A stretch of 64,000 bases of DNA from contig CAVNZM010000008.1 of the NCBI GenBank assembly GCA_963693365.1, positions 558,001-622,000 of the forward strand, read 5' to 3'. How positions within the stretch are numbered: the stretch's first letter is position 1; every line of letters starts with the position of its first letter. The position numbers were made by a program, and so were the translations under genes. Of the stretch, positions 54,788-64,000 are shown one piece after another. This stretch comes from Amoebidium appalachense. Lineage: Eukaryota; Ichthyosporea. Under the pieces are notes generated by a model that saw only the letters and a program-made list of their open reading frames with translations, searched no databases and was not told the origin of the DNA.

Positions 54788-55702
54788 GTGTGTGTCTGTC
54801 TCAATCTCTCTTCAGCAAACCCTCTCTCATCCTCCCCCTCCCCCTCTCTGCCCTCTCCCCTCCTCCCCCCAAACGCCGTGTCTCCCTCATCTCTCTCTTT
54901 CCTCCTCTCTCGGTCAATGCCTTCTCTATCAGAGACAAGTCTGTCTCTCCCTATCCCTCCCCCGCCCTCACCCCCTCTCCCCACCATCATTTTCACTCTC
55001 TACGCTTTCGGTTTCTTGAGTTGGCGCACGTTTTTTGTCTCTTTTTCATTGCAGGCGTGTTGGAGGAAGGAAAGGAGAGAAAGGAGAGAGAGACTGAGAG
55101 ACTAAGGGGAAAAGAGTGTGCCGGGGGGGGGGGGGGGGGGGGAGGGGGGGGGGGGAGGGGGGGAGGGGGGGAGGGGTGGGGGTTGGGGGGATGGGGGGGG
55201 GGGGGGGGTGTAAGGGGGTGGGGGTGAAGGTGGGACGTCAATAGAGACACAAATGTCAAGATTGTGCAATTGATTAACCCATTTATTTGTGTACCAAAAC
55301 CATGATCAGGTTGCAAACAGTAATGTGTTCTACAGGCCACAAATACTATCTATAGCTAGTTATTAATAATATCAAAGGTTTCAAAGCTTTGCACCACAAC
55401 TACGTATACGCTCAGTTAGGTCGGGCCGGGCAACTTGGTATAATATAGAACCTAAAACTAGATCACCCAACACACTGGTACTCATGCACAACAGGTAGCC
55501 GATTGGTGTTGTAAGAACAAGAACAACATCTCAGATGCAGGATAAATAAAGCATCATTGGGCAGACAGATGCAGGTTCATGTGGCCCACCATTATCTAGC
55601 TAATTGGAATATGAAAACTATAGATAGAAGATGCATGTCTCATACAAAAAAGGCATCACAATTCAAACCGTTTCCCAGTACTAAAGCCAACACCGATGTC
55701 AC
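53187..55702. other. Repeat-dominated interval
   Basis: Contains (AC)n at 53473-53566, a (CACG)n-rich block at 53936-54030, (AC)n at 54078-54139, a 600-bp CT-rich tract (54360-55000) with (CT)n at 54389-54432, and a G-rich block at 55122-55210. Plain sequence remains at 54170-54350 and 55230-55700. No secure exon was seen. Confidence 0.6.
53936..54030. repeat. (CACG)n-rich microsatellite
   Basis: Tetranucleotide GCAC repeats with occasional ACAC interruptions. The CpG content makes it distinct from the (AC)n tracts on either side. Confidence 0.9.
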
Positions 55703-56281
55703 CTATGCGGCAGCCTGCTGTGTGGCGGTGCTTGTGACTGTTTCCGTGAGGGTTGTGGGCTGCAGCACGGTGCTGGTCTGCACGGCCGTGGTGGTGGCGA
55801 CCAGCGTGGACACAAGCGTTGCCGTCGCAGTCTCCGTGGCCGTCTCCGTGACCGTCGTGGGCACCGCCACCTCTTGCGTCTCCGTCACCGTGACAGGCGC
55901 GGGGGCGGGCTGTGTCTGCGTGAGCGTGGCTGTGACTGTGCGCCAGTGCACCTCGGTGGCCACCACGCTGCTTGTCACCGTGACCGTGGTGGCCGGGGGC
56001 GTCACGGTGGCTGTGGCCGTGACGTGCGCAGTGGTTGTGGCCGTCAGCGTGGCCGTGGTCGTGGAGACAAGCGTCTTTTCCGCCGTCTGCGTCACCGTCT
56101 TGGTCACCGTCTTGGTCACCGTCTTGGCCTTGGCCGCACCGACCAGCGGCTGGCTGTCGGCTGAAGGCGCCGTGGCCGGGCTCGCTGGAGCCACAAGGGC
56201 CGATGCAGAGGCGGTTGGGAGGATGGCGGCGGTGGCGGCAAGGCCGAAGAGCGCTGCGGAAAGGAGAGCCAGGCACTTCAT
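55703..56281 (-). CDS. Secreted Thr/Val-rich protein, copy 1
   Basis: Intronless frame of 192 residues. A clear signal peptide (MKCLALLSAALFGLAATAA) is followed by an Ala/Ser/Pro stretch and then a low-complexity body of alternating Thr and Val with short repeats (KTVTKTVTKTVTQT, TVTVTSSVVATEV, PVTVTETQEVAVP). It ends in QQAAA. There are no Cys residues after the signal peptide and no GPI or membrane tail. Dense Thr suggests heavy O-glycosylation and a cell-wall, mucin-like or extracellular-matrix role (inference). The reverse strand also stays open over most of the gene because of the GTN/ACN codon pattern, but it lacks a signal peptide and promoter. Codon use is strongly GC-ending. Confidence 0.8.
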   Translation of the reverse strand: MKCLALLSAALFGLAATAAILPTASASALVAPASPATAPSADSQPLVGAAKAKTVTKTVTKTVTQTAEKTLVSTTTATLTATTTAHVTATATVTPPATTVTVTSSVVATEVHWRTVTATLTQTQPAPAPVTVTETQEVAVPTTVTETATETATATLVSTLVATTTAVQTSTVLQPTTLTETVTSTATQQAAA

Positions 56282-56365
56282 CTTGGTTGCCTGGGTGAGT
56301 TGTGTGGCTGTAATGGACCGGGTTGTGTTGTTTGGATTTCTGTCGACTGACTGAGGTTGTTGGCG

Positions 56366-56373
56366 TATTTATA
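56366..56373 (-). promoter_or_regulatory. TATA box of secreted-protein copy 1
   Basis: TATAAATA on the minus strand, 85 bp upstream of the ATG. The surrounding 200 bp is shared with copy 2. Confidence 0.65.
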
Positions 56374-56664
56374 CCTGAGCAAGCGAGATTGGAATGTGAT
56401 TACAAAATATTATCCCCGTGGAACATTCCTAGATAAACGCGTTTGATTGGCGGAGAAGCTTATTGGGAGATGGCGAGATCTATCCAGGAGGCCTAGCTAG
56501 CCGCCTGACGCTGCCATATTGATATATATGCATGATGAAAGGGGCCCTATATTTATAGTCTAATATCGTCTCCCTCCCTTACTGTTGTATTTCAGTATGC
56601 TATTGGAAAATTTAGAGAGGGAGAGGAAGCGAAAGAGAGAGAGAGGGAAGGGGGGGGGGGGGGG

Positions 56665-56823
<159 letters not shown>

Positions 56824-56849
56824 GAGAGAGAAAGAGAGTCTCTCTGTGT

Positions 56850-56880
<31 letters not shown>

Positions 56881-56887
56881 GGGGGGG

Positions 56888-56929
<42 letters not shown>

Positions 56930-56944
56930 AAGAGAAGAAAGAGG

Positions 56945-56982
<38 letters not shown>

Positions 56983-57095
56983 CAGAGAGAGCAAGGGAAA
57001 TTCAACCTACGTACGTGAATGTGTACTCTGGTGTGTGGGGTGTGTATGTGCGTGTATATGTGCGTGTGTGTGTGGGTTTGTGTGTGGTTCTGTGT

Positions 57096-57178
<83 letters not shown>

Positions 57179-57235
57179 GTTTGTTGTGTATGTGTGTGTA
57201 CGTGCACCTGTTAATGTGTGTGTGTCTGTGTGTGT

Positions 57236-57267
<32 letters not shown>

Positions 57268-57685
57268 CTGTGTGTGTGTGTACTGTTTGTTGTGTATGGG
57301 TGTGTACGCACACCTGTTAATGTGTGTGTGCGTGCGTATTTAAGTCAGTGTGTGTCCTTGGTAGTTCCGGAGAGCAAGAGAGAACTTAATGGAAATGAGA
57401 TGTACATGGAAATTCGTTTTTTTTTATATTTTTATGTTATCCCGTTTTGTATCCGGAGGGACCTCTTGGGCCCTCAGGGGGAACTACCGTCTTCCACCCA
57501 GCACCAACTAGGGTGCTACGGTATTATTAGCTAAGCCAACACACCTTTAAACAATCCTAACTATTTTCACACACTTAACCCAAGATATTCACTACATTGA
57601 ATTTCACACAGGTTGATTTATGAAGCCATGCAGAACTTGGGAGTTCACACTCTCTCTCACTCTATTATGTTAGTATGTTCGAAGG

Positions 57686-57861
<176 letters not shown>

Positions 57862-58244
57862 TGCATGTATGTGTGCTCGTGTGCGTGTGCCATCATGACG
57901 TGTTTGCGCATGCACCGTGTGTGTTGTGAACACGGCCCTCTGCACATCACTGCCCTCTAAACACCGTGGTTAGGCTGTAGCACTCTATAGTGTCGTTCGT
58001 GTGTTATTGTGTGTACACGTGTGTAGTTTTTAGTTGTATTGCCACACACGTGCACAGCTTTGCACTTGTGTGTGTGTTTTTTCGTTGTGTGCACCATGCC
58101 AAATGTGTGTGTGTGTGTGTGTGTGTACACGTGTGTGCTCGAGGATCCCCCCTTCCCTCCCCCCCTTTTTTCTCCCAGCTCTCAGAGGCGCACACGCGCG
58201 CACGTGCGCCCGCACACACGCACACGTACGCACACACACACGTG

Positions 58245-58311
<67 letters not shown>

Positions 58312-59023
58312 ACACATGTCACACACACACATGGCACACTCTTTCTCTCTCTCTATCTTGTCTCTCCCTCTGCCCCCCCCTCCTCCGGCTCTGTATACGT
58401 AATAGATCTATCTTACACCTTACGCTTTCTGACTGCCTGTAACGTTTGGGCCCTCTTTTGTGTGTTTGTTTGTGTTAGGCGAAGGAAGCCAAAAAAAAGA
58501 GAGTCTGAATGGTGGCGAGCGATAGTAAAAGCTGGGTCCAGGGGAGGGGGGTAGGGGGGAGGGGTGCGGAGGGGATAAAGGCTTAGAGGGGATACTTCTG
58601 CACATACAGCTTGGTACTTGATATACATGGACAGCTCAAAGTTTATAATGAACGTTAAACCATTACGACTTCTAATATCAGGCTAGCCTCAGTTTGAGGC
58701 AATTGTAGCTCAGTCAATATTTAAAAAAAATACTGCAGCAACATTATCTACTAGTACTGAGTTATGTGAATCCATCCATTATTGATAGTAAATTTGGTCA
58801 TGCATATGTGCAACAGGCGACCGACTGGTCTGAGAATCATACTATCACCAGTTGTAGTTGAAGATCTATGATAATTATTATTCAATGATGATGGGGATAG
58901 AATAAATAATCGATGGTTCTTCCCAGGCCGTAACACTATATATATACAGAATCTACGTGTGGCTGCACGCAGTGCCCTAATGTATTTCTTCTAACAATGC
59001 AATTCCTAGGGCAGTAGCGTCAC

Positions 59024-59593
59024 CTATGCGGCAGCCTGCTGTGTGGCGGTGCTTGTGACTGTTTCCGTGAGGGTTGTGGGCTGCAGCACGGTGCTGGTCT
59101 GCACGGCCGTGGTGGTGGCGACCAGCGTGGACACAAGCGTTGCCGTCGTAGTCTCCGTGGCCGTCTCCGTGACCGTCATGGGCACCGCCACCTCTTGCGT
59201 CTCCGTCACCGTGACAGGCGCAGGGGCGGGCTGTGTCTGCGTGAGCGTGGCTGTGACTGTGCGCCAGTGCACCTCGGTGGCCACCACGCTGCTTGTCACC
59301 GTGACCGTGGTGGCCGGGGGCGTCACGGTGGCTGTGGCCGTGACGTGCGCAGTGGTGGTGGCCGTCAGCGTGGCCGTAGTCGTGGAGACAAGCGTCTTTT
59401 CCGCCGTCTGCGTCACCGTCTTGGTCACCGTCTTGGTCACCGTCTTGGCCTTGGCCGCACCGACCAGCGGCTGGCTGTCGGCTGAAGGCGCGCTCGCTGG
59501 AGCCACAAGGGCCGCTGCAGAGGCGGTTGGGAAGGTGGCGGCGGCGGCAGCAAGGCCGAAGAGCGCTGCGGAAAGGAGAGCCAGGCACTTCAT
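59024..59593 (-). CDS. Secreted Thr/Val-rich protein, copy 2
   Basis: Intronless frame of 189 residues, nearly identical to the gene at 55703-56281. It has the same signal peptide start (MKCLALLSAALFGLAA), the same Thr/Val repeats and the same QQAAA end. Differences are a three-residue deletion after the signal peptide region and a handful of substitutions, mostly Ala/Thr/Val exchanges. Identity stops within a few bases past the stop codon but continues about 200 bp upstream. The pair therefore shares a promoter but not 3' ends. Function is unknown, as for copy 1. Confidence 0.8.
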   Translation of the reverse strand: MKCLALLSAALFGLAAAAATFPTASAAALVAPASAPSADSQPLVGAAKAKTVTKTVTKTVTQTAEKTLVSTTTATLTATTTAHVTATATVTPPATTVTVTSSVVATEVHWRTVTATLTQTQPAPAPVTVTETQEVAVPMTVTETATETTTATLVSTLVATTTAVQTSTVLQPTTLTETVTSTATQQAAA

Positions 59594-59676
59594 CTTGGTT
59601 GCTTGGTTGAGTTGTGTGGCTGTAATTAACCGGGTTGTGTTGTTTGGTTTTCTGTCGACTGACTGAGTTGTTGGCC

Positions 59677-59684
59677 TACTTATA
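59677..59684 (-). promoter_or_regulatory. TATA box of secreted-protein copy 2
   Basis: TATAAGTA on the minus strand, 84 bp upstream of the ATG, aligned with TATAAATA in copy 1. Confidence 0.6.
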
Positions 59685-59795
59685 CCTGAGCAAGCGAGAT
59701 TGGAATGTGATTACAAATTTTGTTCCCCATGGAACATTCCTAGATGAACGCGATTTGATTGGCGGAGATGTTTGTTGGGACAACTTGGGAGATGG

Positions 59796-59927
59796 CAGCG
59801 AGCTTGCGATGTTATTTTGTTTGTTTACGTCTCGCTCCCTTACCGTCGTCGGTTGGCCGACGCCCTGGCAGGTGTTTTTTTGAACTGTTTGTGGGCTGGT
59901 CTCACCCTCTCTCACACACACCCTCGA

Positions 59928-59981
<54 letters not shown>

Positions 59982-60228
59982 ACACACACACCTACCCACC
60001 CCCCCCCCCCCGGGGTTTCTGTTTCTCTCTCTTTCCTCCTTCTCTATCTAACTCTCTCCCTCCCTTCTCTCTCTCCCTCCCTCTCTCCCTCTCCCTCCCC
60101 CCCCTCCCCCCCCCCCCTCTCTCTCTCACTCTCTCTCTCTCTCTAGAGCTCCCCACCCCCTTCTACTCTCCACCTCTCCCTCCCACCCACCCTCCCACCC
60201 ATCCTCCCTTCCCCCTCCCCCCCCGCCT

Positions 60229-60301
<73 letters not shown>

Positions 60302-60468
60302 CCTCTCCCTCCCCCCCCTCCCCCCCTCTCTCCCTGTTTCTCCCTCTTCTCCCCGCTCTCCCCACTCTCTCCCTCTCTCTCCATATCTCTCAGCTCGCAC
60401 ACACGCACAAGCACACACACACACACACGAATACACGCACACATACACACGCACACACAGGTACACAC

Positions 60469-60510
<42 letters not shown>

Positions 60511-61039
60511 ACTCACATACACACACACACACACACACACACCGGAACAGTCACACCCACCGTCACCGTATACCTAACAGTCACACACACACGCGCGCTA
60601 TGCGCGCGCACACACACACAGTCACACTTACCTCCAGAGTCTAGCGGTTGAAGCTGGGAGAAAACGTAAACAACATTACCCCGCAGGAACCACAAAAAGA
60701 CAACATGTAATTAGACAGGAAAAAACTTATACCCAACGATCTGAACATATTTTTTGGTGTGACTGGTACGTGTTTAAGAGCGGACGGAGAGAAGACCCTA
60801 CAACCGTACAGAGTGTGGTCGTGATTGCACGGAGTAACGAAATCAGAAAATGGTTGTTGGCGGATTGCATTCCACTGGACTGACTTTGCCTGGGCACACA
60901 GAGGAGACGCGTGTAGTGTGCCATTGAAAATGCCTCATCTAACGTATTTGTTACGTGTGACTGTTATTCAACATGTAACAAGTGAACACGGATTGAGACA
61001 CGATATCTAGAAGTCTACTTTTTTGGTGTGTCTGTCTGT

Positions 61040-61109
<70 letters not shown>

Positions 61110-61434
61110 AAGAAAGCATCAATGCTCTCTCTCTCTGTGGGTGGGTGGGTGAGGGGTGAGGGGGAAGGGGGAGGGGGGGGGAGGCTGGGAGCTTCGGTCG
61201 CTTTGCACTTTGTGCTTGTGTGGTCGCTACATTTGGTAGATAAACGGTGTGTGTTGTATTAATCCGCGTGCGTACATGTGTGTGGGGGGGTTGTTGTTTC
61301 GTCTGTGTCTGTCTGTGTCTTGTGTTCGTGTGTGTGTGTGCTTGTGTGCATGTGTGCGCCTGTGTGTGTTTGTGGCATGTTTGTGTATGTGTGCTCGTGT
61401 GTGGGTATCCCTACGTGTGTTGATTATGCCGCAG
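59796..61434. other. Repeat-rich interval
   Basis: C-tract and (CA)n at 59930-59990, CT-rich sequence at 60010-60395 with (CT)n at 60234-60298, (AC)n at 60470-60541, and (GT)n at 61042-61108. A minus-strand donor GTAAGT at 60630, preceded by SQLQPLDSG, hints at an exon near 60631-60665, but no partner exon was found. Confidence 0.5.
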
Positions 61435-61521
61435 CGGATTGTTTCTGAGATCCAAGGCCGGATGGATGCATGTGTTCGGTATGCAATGACTGTGGGGATG
61501 GTGGTGATGCGCCAAGTCTTG
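61435..61521 (+). CDS. Probable internal exon of an unrecognised plus-strand gene
   Basis: A 29-codon open block between an acceptor (TGATTATGCCGCAG) and a donor (GTAGGT), phase 0 at both ends. The peptide reads RIVSEIQGRMDACVRYAMTV and on to MRQVL, an amphipathic helix. An ATG eight codons in, or one in the preceding CCGCAG context, could also be a start. No family is recognised and no partner exon is secure. Confidence 0.3.
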
Positions 61522-61586
61522 GTAGGTGAACGACGGAGGAGGTTGTCTATTGTTATTGTTGTTATTTTTGTGGCTGTGTGTATGTT

Positions 61587-61630
<44 letters not shown>

Positions 61631-61807
61631 GGGGGGGGAGGGAGGGAGGAGGGAGGGCACATTGGCATGTTGTTGGTTCGTCTTATTGGGCAAGTGTATT
61701 AATGTGCACGCACATGGCCAGCATGGGGTGTCTGTTGCCCCCGTTTTCTCGGTCTCAGCACATTTGGTGCCATGCACATTATCTGAGACGTGCATCTATT
61801 GAACTAT

Positions 61808-61839
<32 letters not shown>

Positions 61840-62775
61840 CCTGTCCTTCTCTTGGGAGGGCGAGTTGGATGGGGTAGGAGGAAGGCGTACTGGAGGGGGG
61901 GGGGGGGGGGGGGGGGAGGCCGGTACCGTAGAATAGTAGGTATCGTTGGGCGGGTCCAAAAAATGGGGGAAAAAACGAAGGACTGCGCAGCAATAAAACA
62001 TGGGCTCCGCAGTAGCCAACAGCGCACAGATATAACCATGTATGGCTACTCAGTGCATTCTCCAATTGGCTGTTCTATGCTATTTCCTCTGGCAGGGGCC
62101 GGCCTGTTCACCAGGAAGGCAAGCCGGCCCACTAACCGTTGTAGACCCCCCCACCCCTACCCCTTCCCCCCCCCCCCCCCCCCCTGGTATCCGGTAAGTT
62201 ATGTTCTGTTACAAACTGCATGACGACCCACCTATATCTATCTGGTGTTGTGTATGACCTGTGTGCATGTGCTTGCCTGCCGCACGCAGTTTGAAAGAAT
62301 GTGTGTGTGATTATGTAAGACTATTATTAATAAAGATCCTATCGCAGGTTAGGACTGTCAGTATGTGCTTTTGTGTGGTGGCGCGCAAACTAAGCGCGTG
62401 CAGCTCTTACGTATTAAATGTTAGTCAAAAACACTATCGGGTTTATGTTGTGGTGTTGGATGTTGCTATGCAGTGAAGAGAATAGACCCACCGATGTGCT
62501 ATGATTCCTTATGTGTTTTCAGCTATATATCTACACGTATATCTATCTACTTTCAACCATTATTTCCAAAACAAACACTTAGCAACTGTTTGTCCTTCAA
62601 AAACCCACTCGCATCAACCCCCAATAGCTTCACACACTCACAAGCTCGCACCCTACCCATTCACAGTGCACATTCCACCCCATCCAACGGCCCAATCACA
62701 TCTCGCCTTTCTCGACCACCTGGTTCTCCCTTCTTGCCCGCCTGTTTCTATTGGACACTGCAGCATAAACCTTGC

Positions 62776-64000
62776 CTATGGGCATATCTCTGTAGATGCG
62801 ATAGAACTCTTCCAACCCCCCACAGCGCTGGTATTCCTCGTAAAGTTTCTTGCGCTGTGAATAGATGCTGCGCTCCTTCCTGATTGGTGGTTGCTAAGAT
62901 GAGCATTGGCTAAGAGATTTAAGCGGTTGCCCCCCCCCCCCCCCCCCCCCCCCCCCGCCCGCCCCCTCCCTTCCCCTTCCCCCCCTTCCCCCACTCCTCC
63001 CTCCCCCCCTTCCCCCCCCCCCCCCCCCCCCCCCCCCCGGAGAAGAACATGGTTACCCCGGGGTATCCATTCACTGTTCCTACTTTCGTTTTCTCCTACT
63101 CATGTGAGCCACATGCCAGTGCCGCCCCCCCCCCCCTCCCCCCCCCCCCCCCCCCTCTCCCTCCCCCCCCCCCCCCCCCTCCCCCCCCCCCTCCCCCCCC
63201 CCCCCCCCTCCCGGGGCCCCACCACACCACACCACTGCAACCGGCCAATGCCCCCCCAACCACCCCCCTTCACACTCCACCCCACTTTTCTCGTGTCTTC
63301 CCTCCCCCACCACACGTATCATTTGCACTAACGCCCAATCCTACCACCGATGCCACCAGAGCAAAACGGACACCAAAGCAGCATGTGGTTTGAGGTGAAA
63401 ACAAGTGAATTCAAATCATCCGTACCACCACAATCACTTGTACGATTCCACTGGTAGAATTATCGGGAAGGAAAGGGGGGAGAGGGTGGGGGGTGGGGGG
63501 TGGGGAGGGGGTGGGAGGAGGAGTAGGTATGCATCAGAAGGTTAACCGGTGGAAATATGGAAGTAGGGACATCACAAGCCAAAATACAAAACGACACAAA
63601 AACACAATAAGCAGAACAACCAGCTCCCTGTCCCCCCCCTCCCCCCCCCCCAAAAAAAAAAAAAAAACGGCGCGGGGGGAGGGGGGGGGGGGGGGGAGGG
63701 GGGAGGAGGGGGGAGGGGGGAGGGATGGAGGAGGAAGAGGGGGGAAGAGGGAGGGGGGTGGAGGCAGGCAGAAGACACGTGCATTGCCCATCCCCAGGCA
63801 TCGGACTATGTGTCGAAGAAAAGACTTGAGCACATTCGACACGATTTACAAAATCCCGATCCAGATATCCCGTAACATAATAGCACAATGTGTTTACACA
63901 CGCATACACACACACCAGAAACACGTGCACACATACCTGCGCATCTCCACCGTCCAATCCTTGAGGGCCGGACACCTTGGGCCATCGCCAACCTCCCATT
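62776..64000 (-). CDS. Partial unrecognised gene entering from the right edge
   Basis: Two probable exons. The block from the window edge to 63937 ends at a GTATGT donor; its most protein-like frame contains CPALKDWTVEMR. The exon at 62854-62776 has a good acceptor (CTATTCACAG) and encodes RKKLYEEYQRCGGLEEFYRI then YRDMPI, 26 codons plus one base. It appears to end at a GC donor (G|GCAAGG). The joining phase between the two blocks does not match directly, so at least one exon is missing between them, possibly near 63790-63825. I do not recognise the family; the second exon looks like a charged helical pair. Confidence 0.45.

Noticed and set aside
54338-55105. Ser/Leu/Pro-rich frames over CT-rich DNA (also 56585-57311, 57657-57960 and 59759-60577)
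   Set aside because: Amino-acid content follows the (CT)n/(GA)n repeats; there are no splice sites or conserved motifs.
55739-56354. Plus-strand Val-rich frame opposite secreted-protein copy 1 (and the same opposite copy 2)
   Set aside because: It mirrors the ACN/GTN codon pattern of the true gene; the minus strand has the signal peptide, TATA box and conserved start.
58694-58720. tRNA-like word TTGTAGCTCAGT
   Set aside because: Only a B-box/D-arm-like word; no anticodon or T arm folds around it.

Overview
The window is nuclear DNA of an intron-rich eukaryote. Short GC-rich coding exons, often 40-140 nt, sit between introns that are largely simple sequence: long C/G homopolymers, (GT)n/(AC)n, (CT)n/(GA)n and minisatellites. 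There is no operon layout. The gene families point to a protist or alga, but the lineage cannot be fixed from sequence alone. Most of the very long reading frames of T-H, C-V, P or G repeats are translated microsatellite and are not genes. I joined exons by hand, using splice sites, codon phase and protein similarity. Every multi-exon model below keeps an open frame across all listed junctions.

Layout: (1) 1-11394, minus strand: the 5' part of a long coiled-coil protein gene, 18 exons found, running off the left edge. (2) 12067-15012, plus: a PTRHD1-type peptidyl-tRNA hydrolase-like gene, divergent from the first. (3) 16516-22642, minus: a DCUN1D4/5-type cullin-neddylation cofactor in eight exons, with a tRNA-Ala(UGC) gene inside its third intron. 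(4) 24011-31633, plus: a twelve-exon gene whose N- and C-terminal motifs match the autophagy scaffold protein Atg29. (5) 32563-34695: a fold-back (nested inverted repeat) structure. Only one arm carries a 341-bp block holding a single intact exon of a PPP4R3/SMEK-like gene. (6) 34.7-38.5 kb: no confident gene. (7) 38523-45758, plus: an eleven-exon gene for a protein of about 1,075 residues that joins a selenoprotein-W-like (Cys form) domain, a glutaredoxin, a DUF4395-like membrane domain, a SLAC1/TehA (TDT) channel domain and a hemerythrin domain. (8) 45.8-49.3 kb: simple sequence and a C-rich minisatellite. (9) 49333-51042, minus: an intronless type II membrane GT-B glycosyltransferase-like gene. 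(10) 52652-53186, minus: two 3' exons of an unrecognised gene. (11) 55703-56281 and 59024-59593, minus: two nearly identical secreted Thr/Val-rich protein genes with duplicated promoters. (12) 61.4-64 kb: isolated probable exons on both strands, the minus-strand ones belonging to a gene that leaves the right edge.

The genes are unrelated housekeeping or regulatory functions (neddylation, autophagy, translation quality control, redox or anion transport, glycosylation) and show no sign of acting as one pathway. The most notable items are the five-part redox/channel/hemerythrin fusion, the Atg29-like gene, the captured PPP4R3 exon in the fold-back element, and the repeated use of microsatellites and tandemly duplicated 3' splice sites as intron ends.
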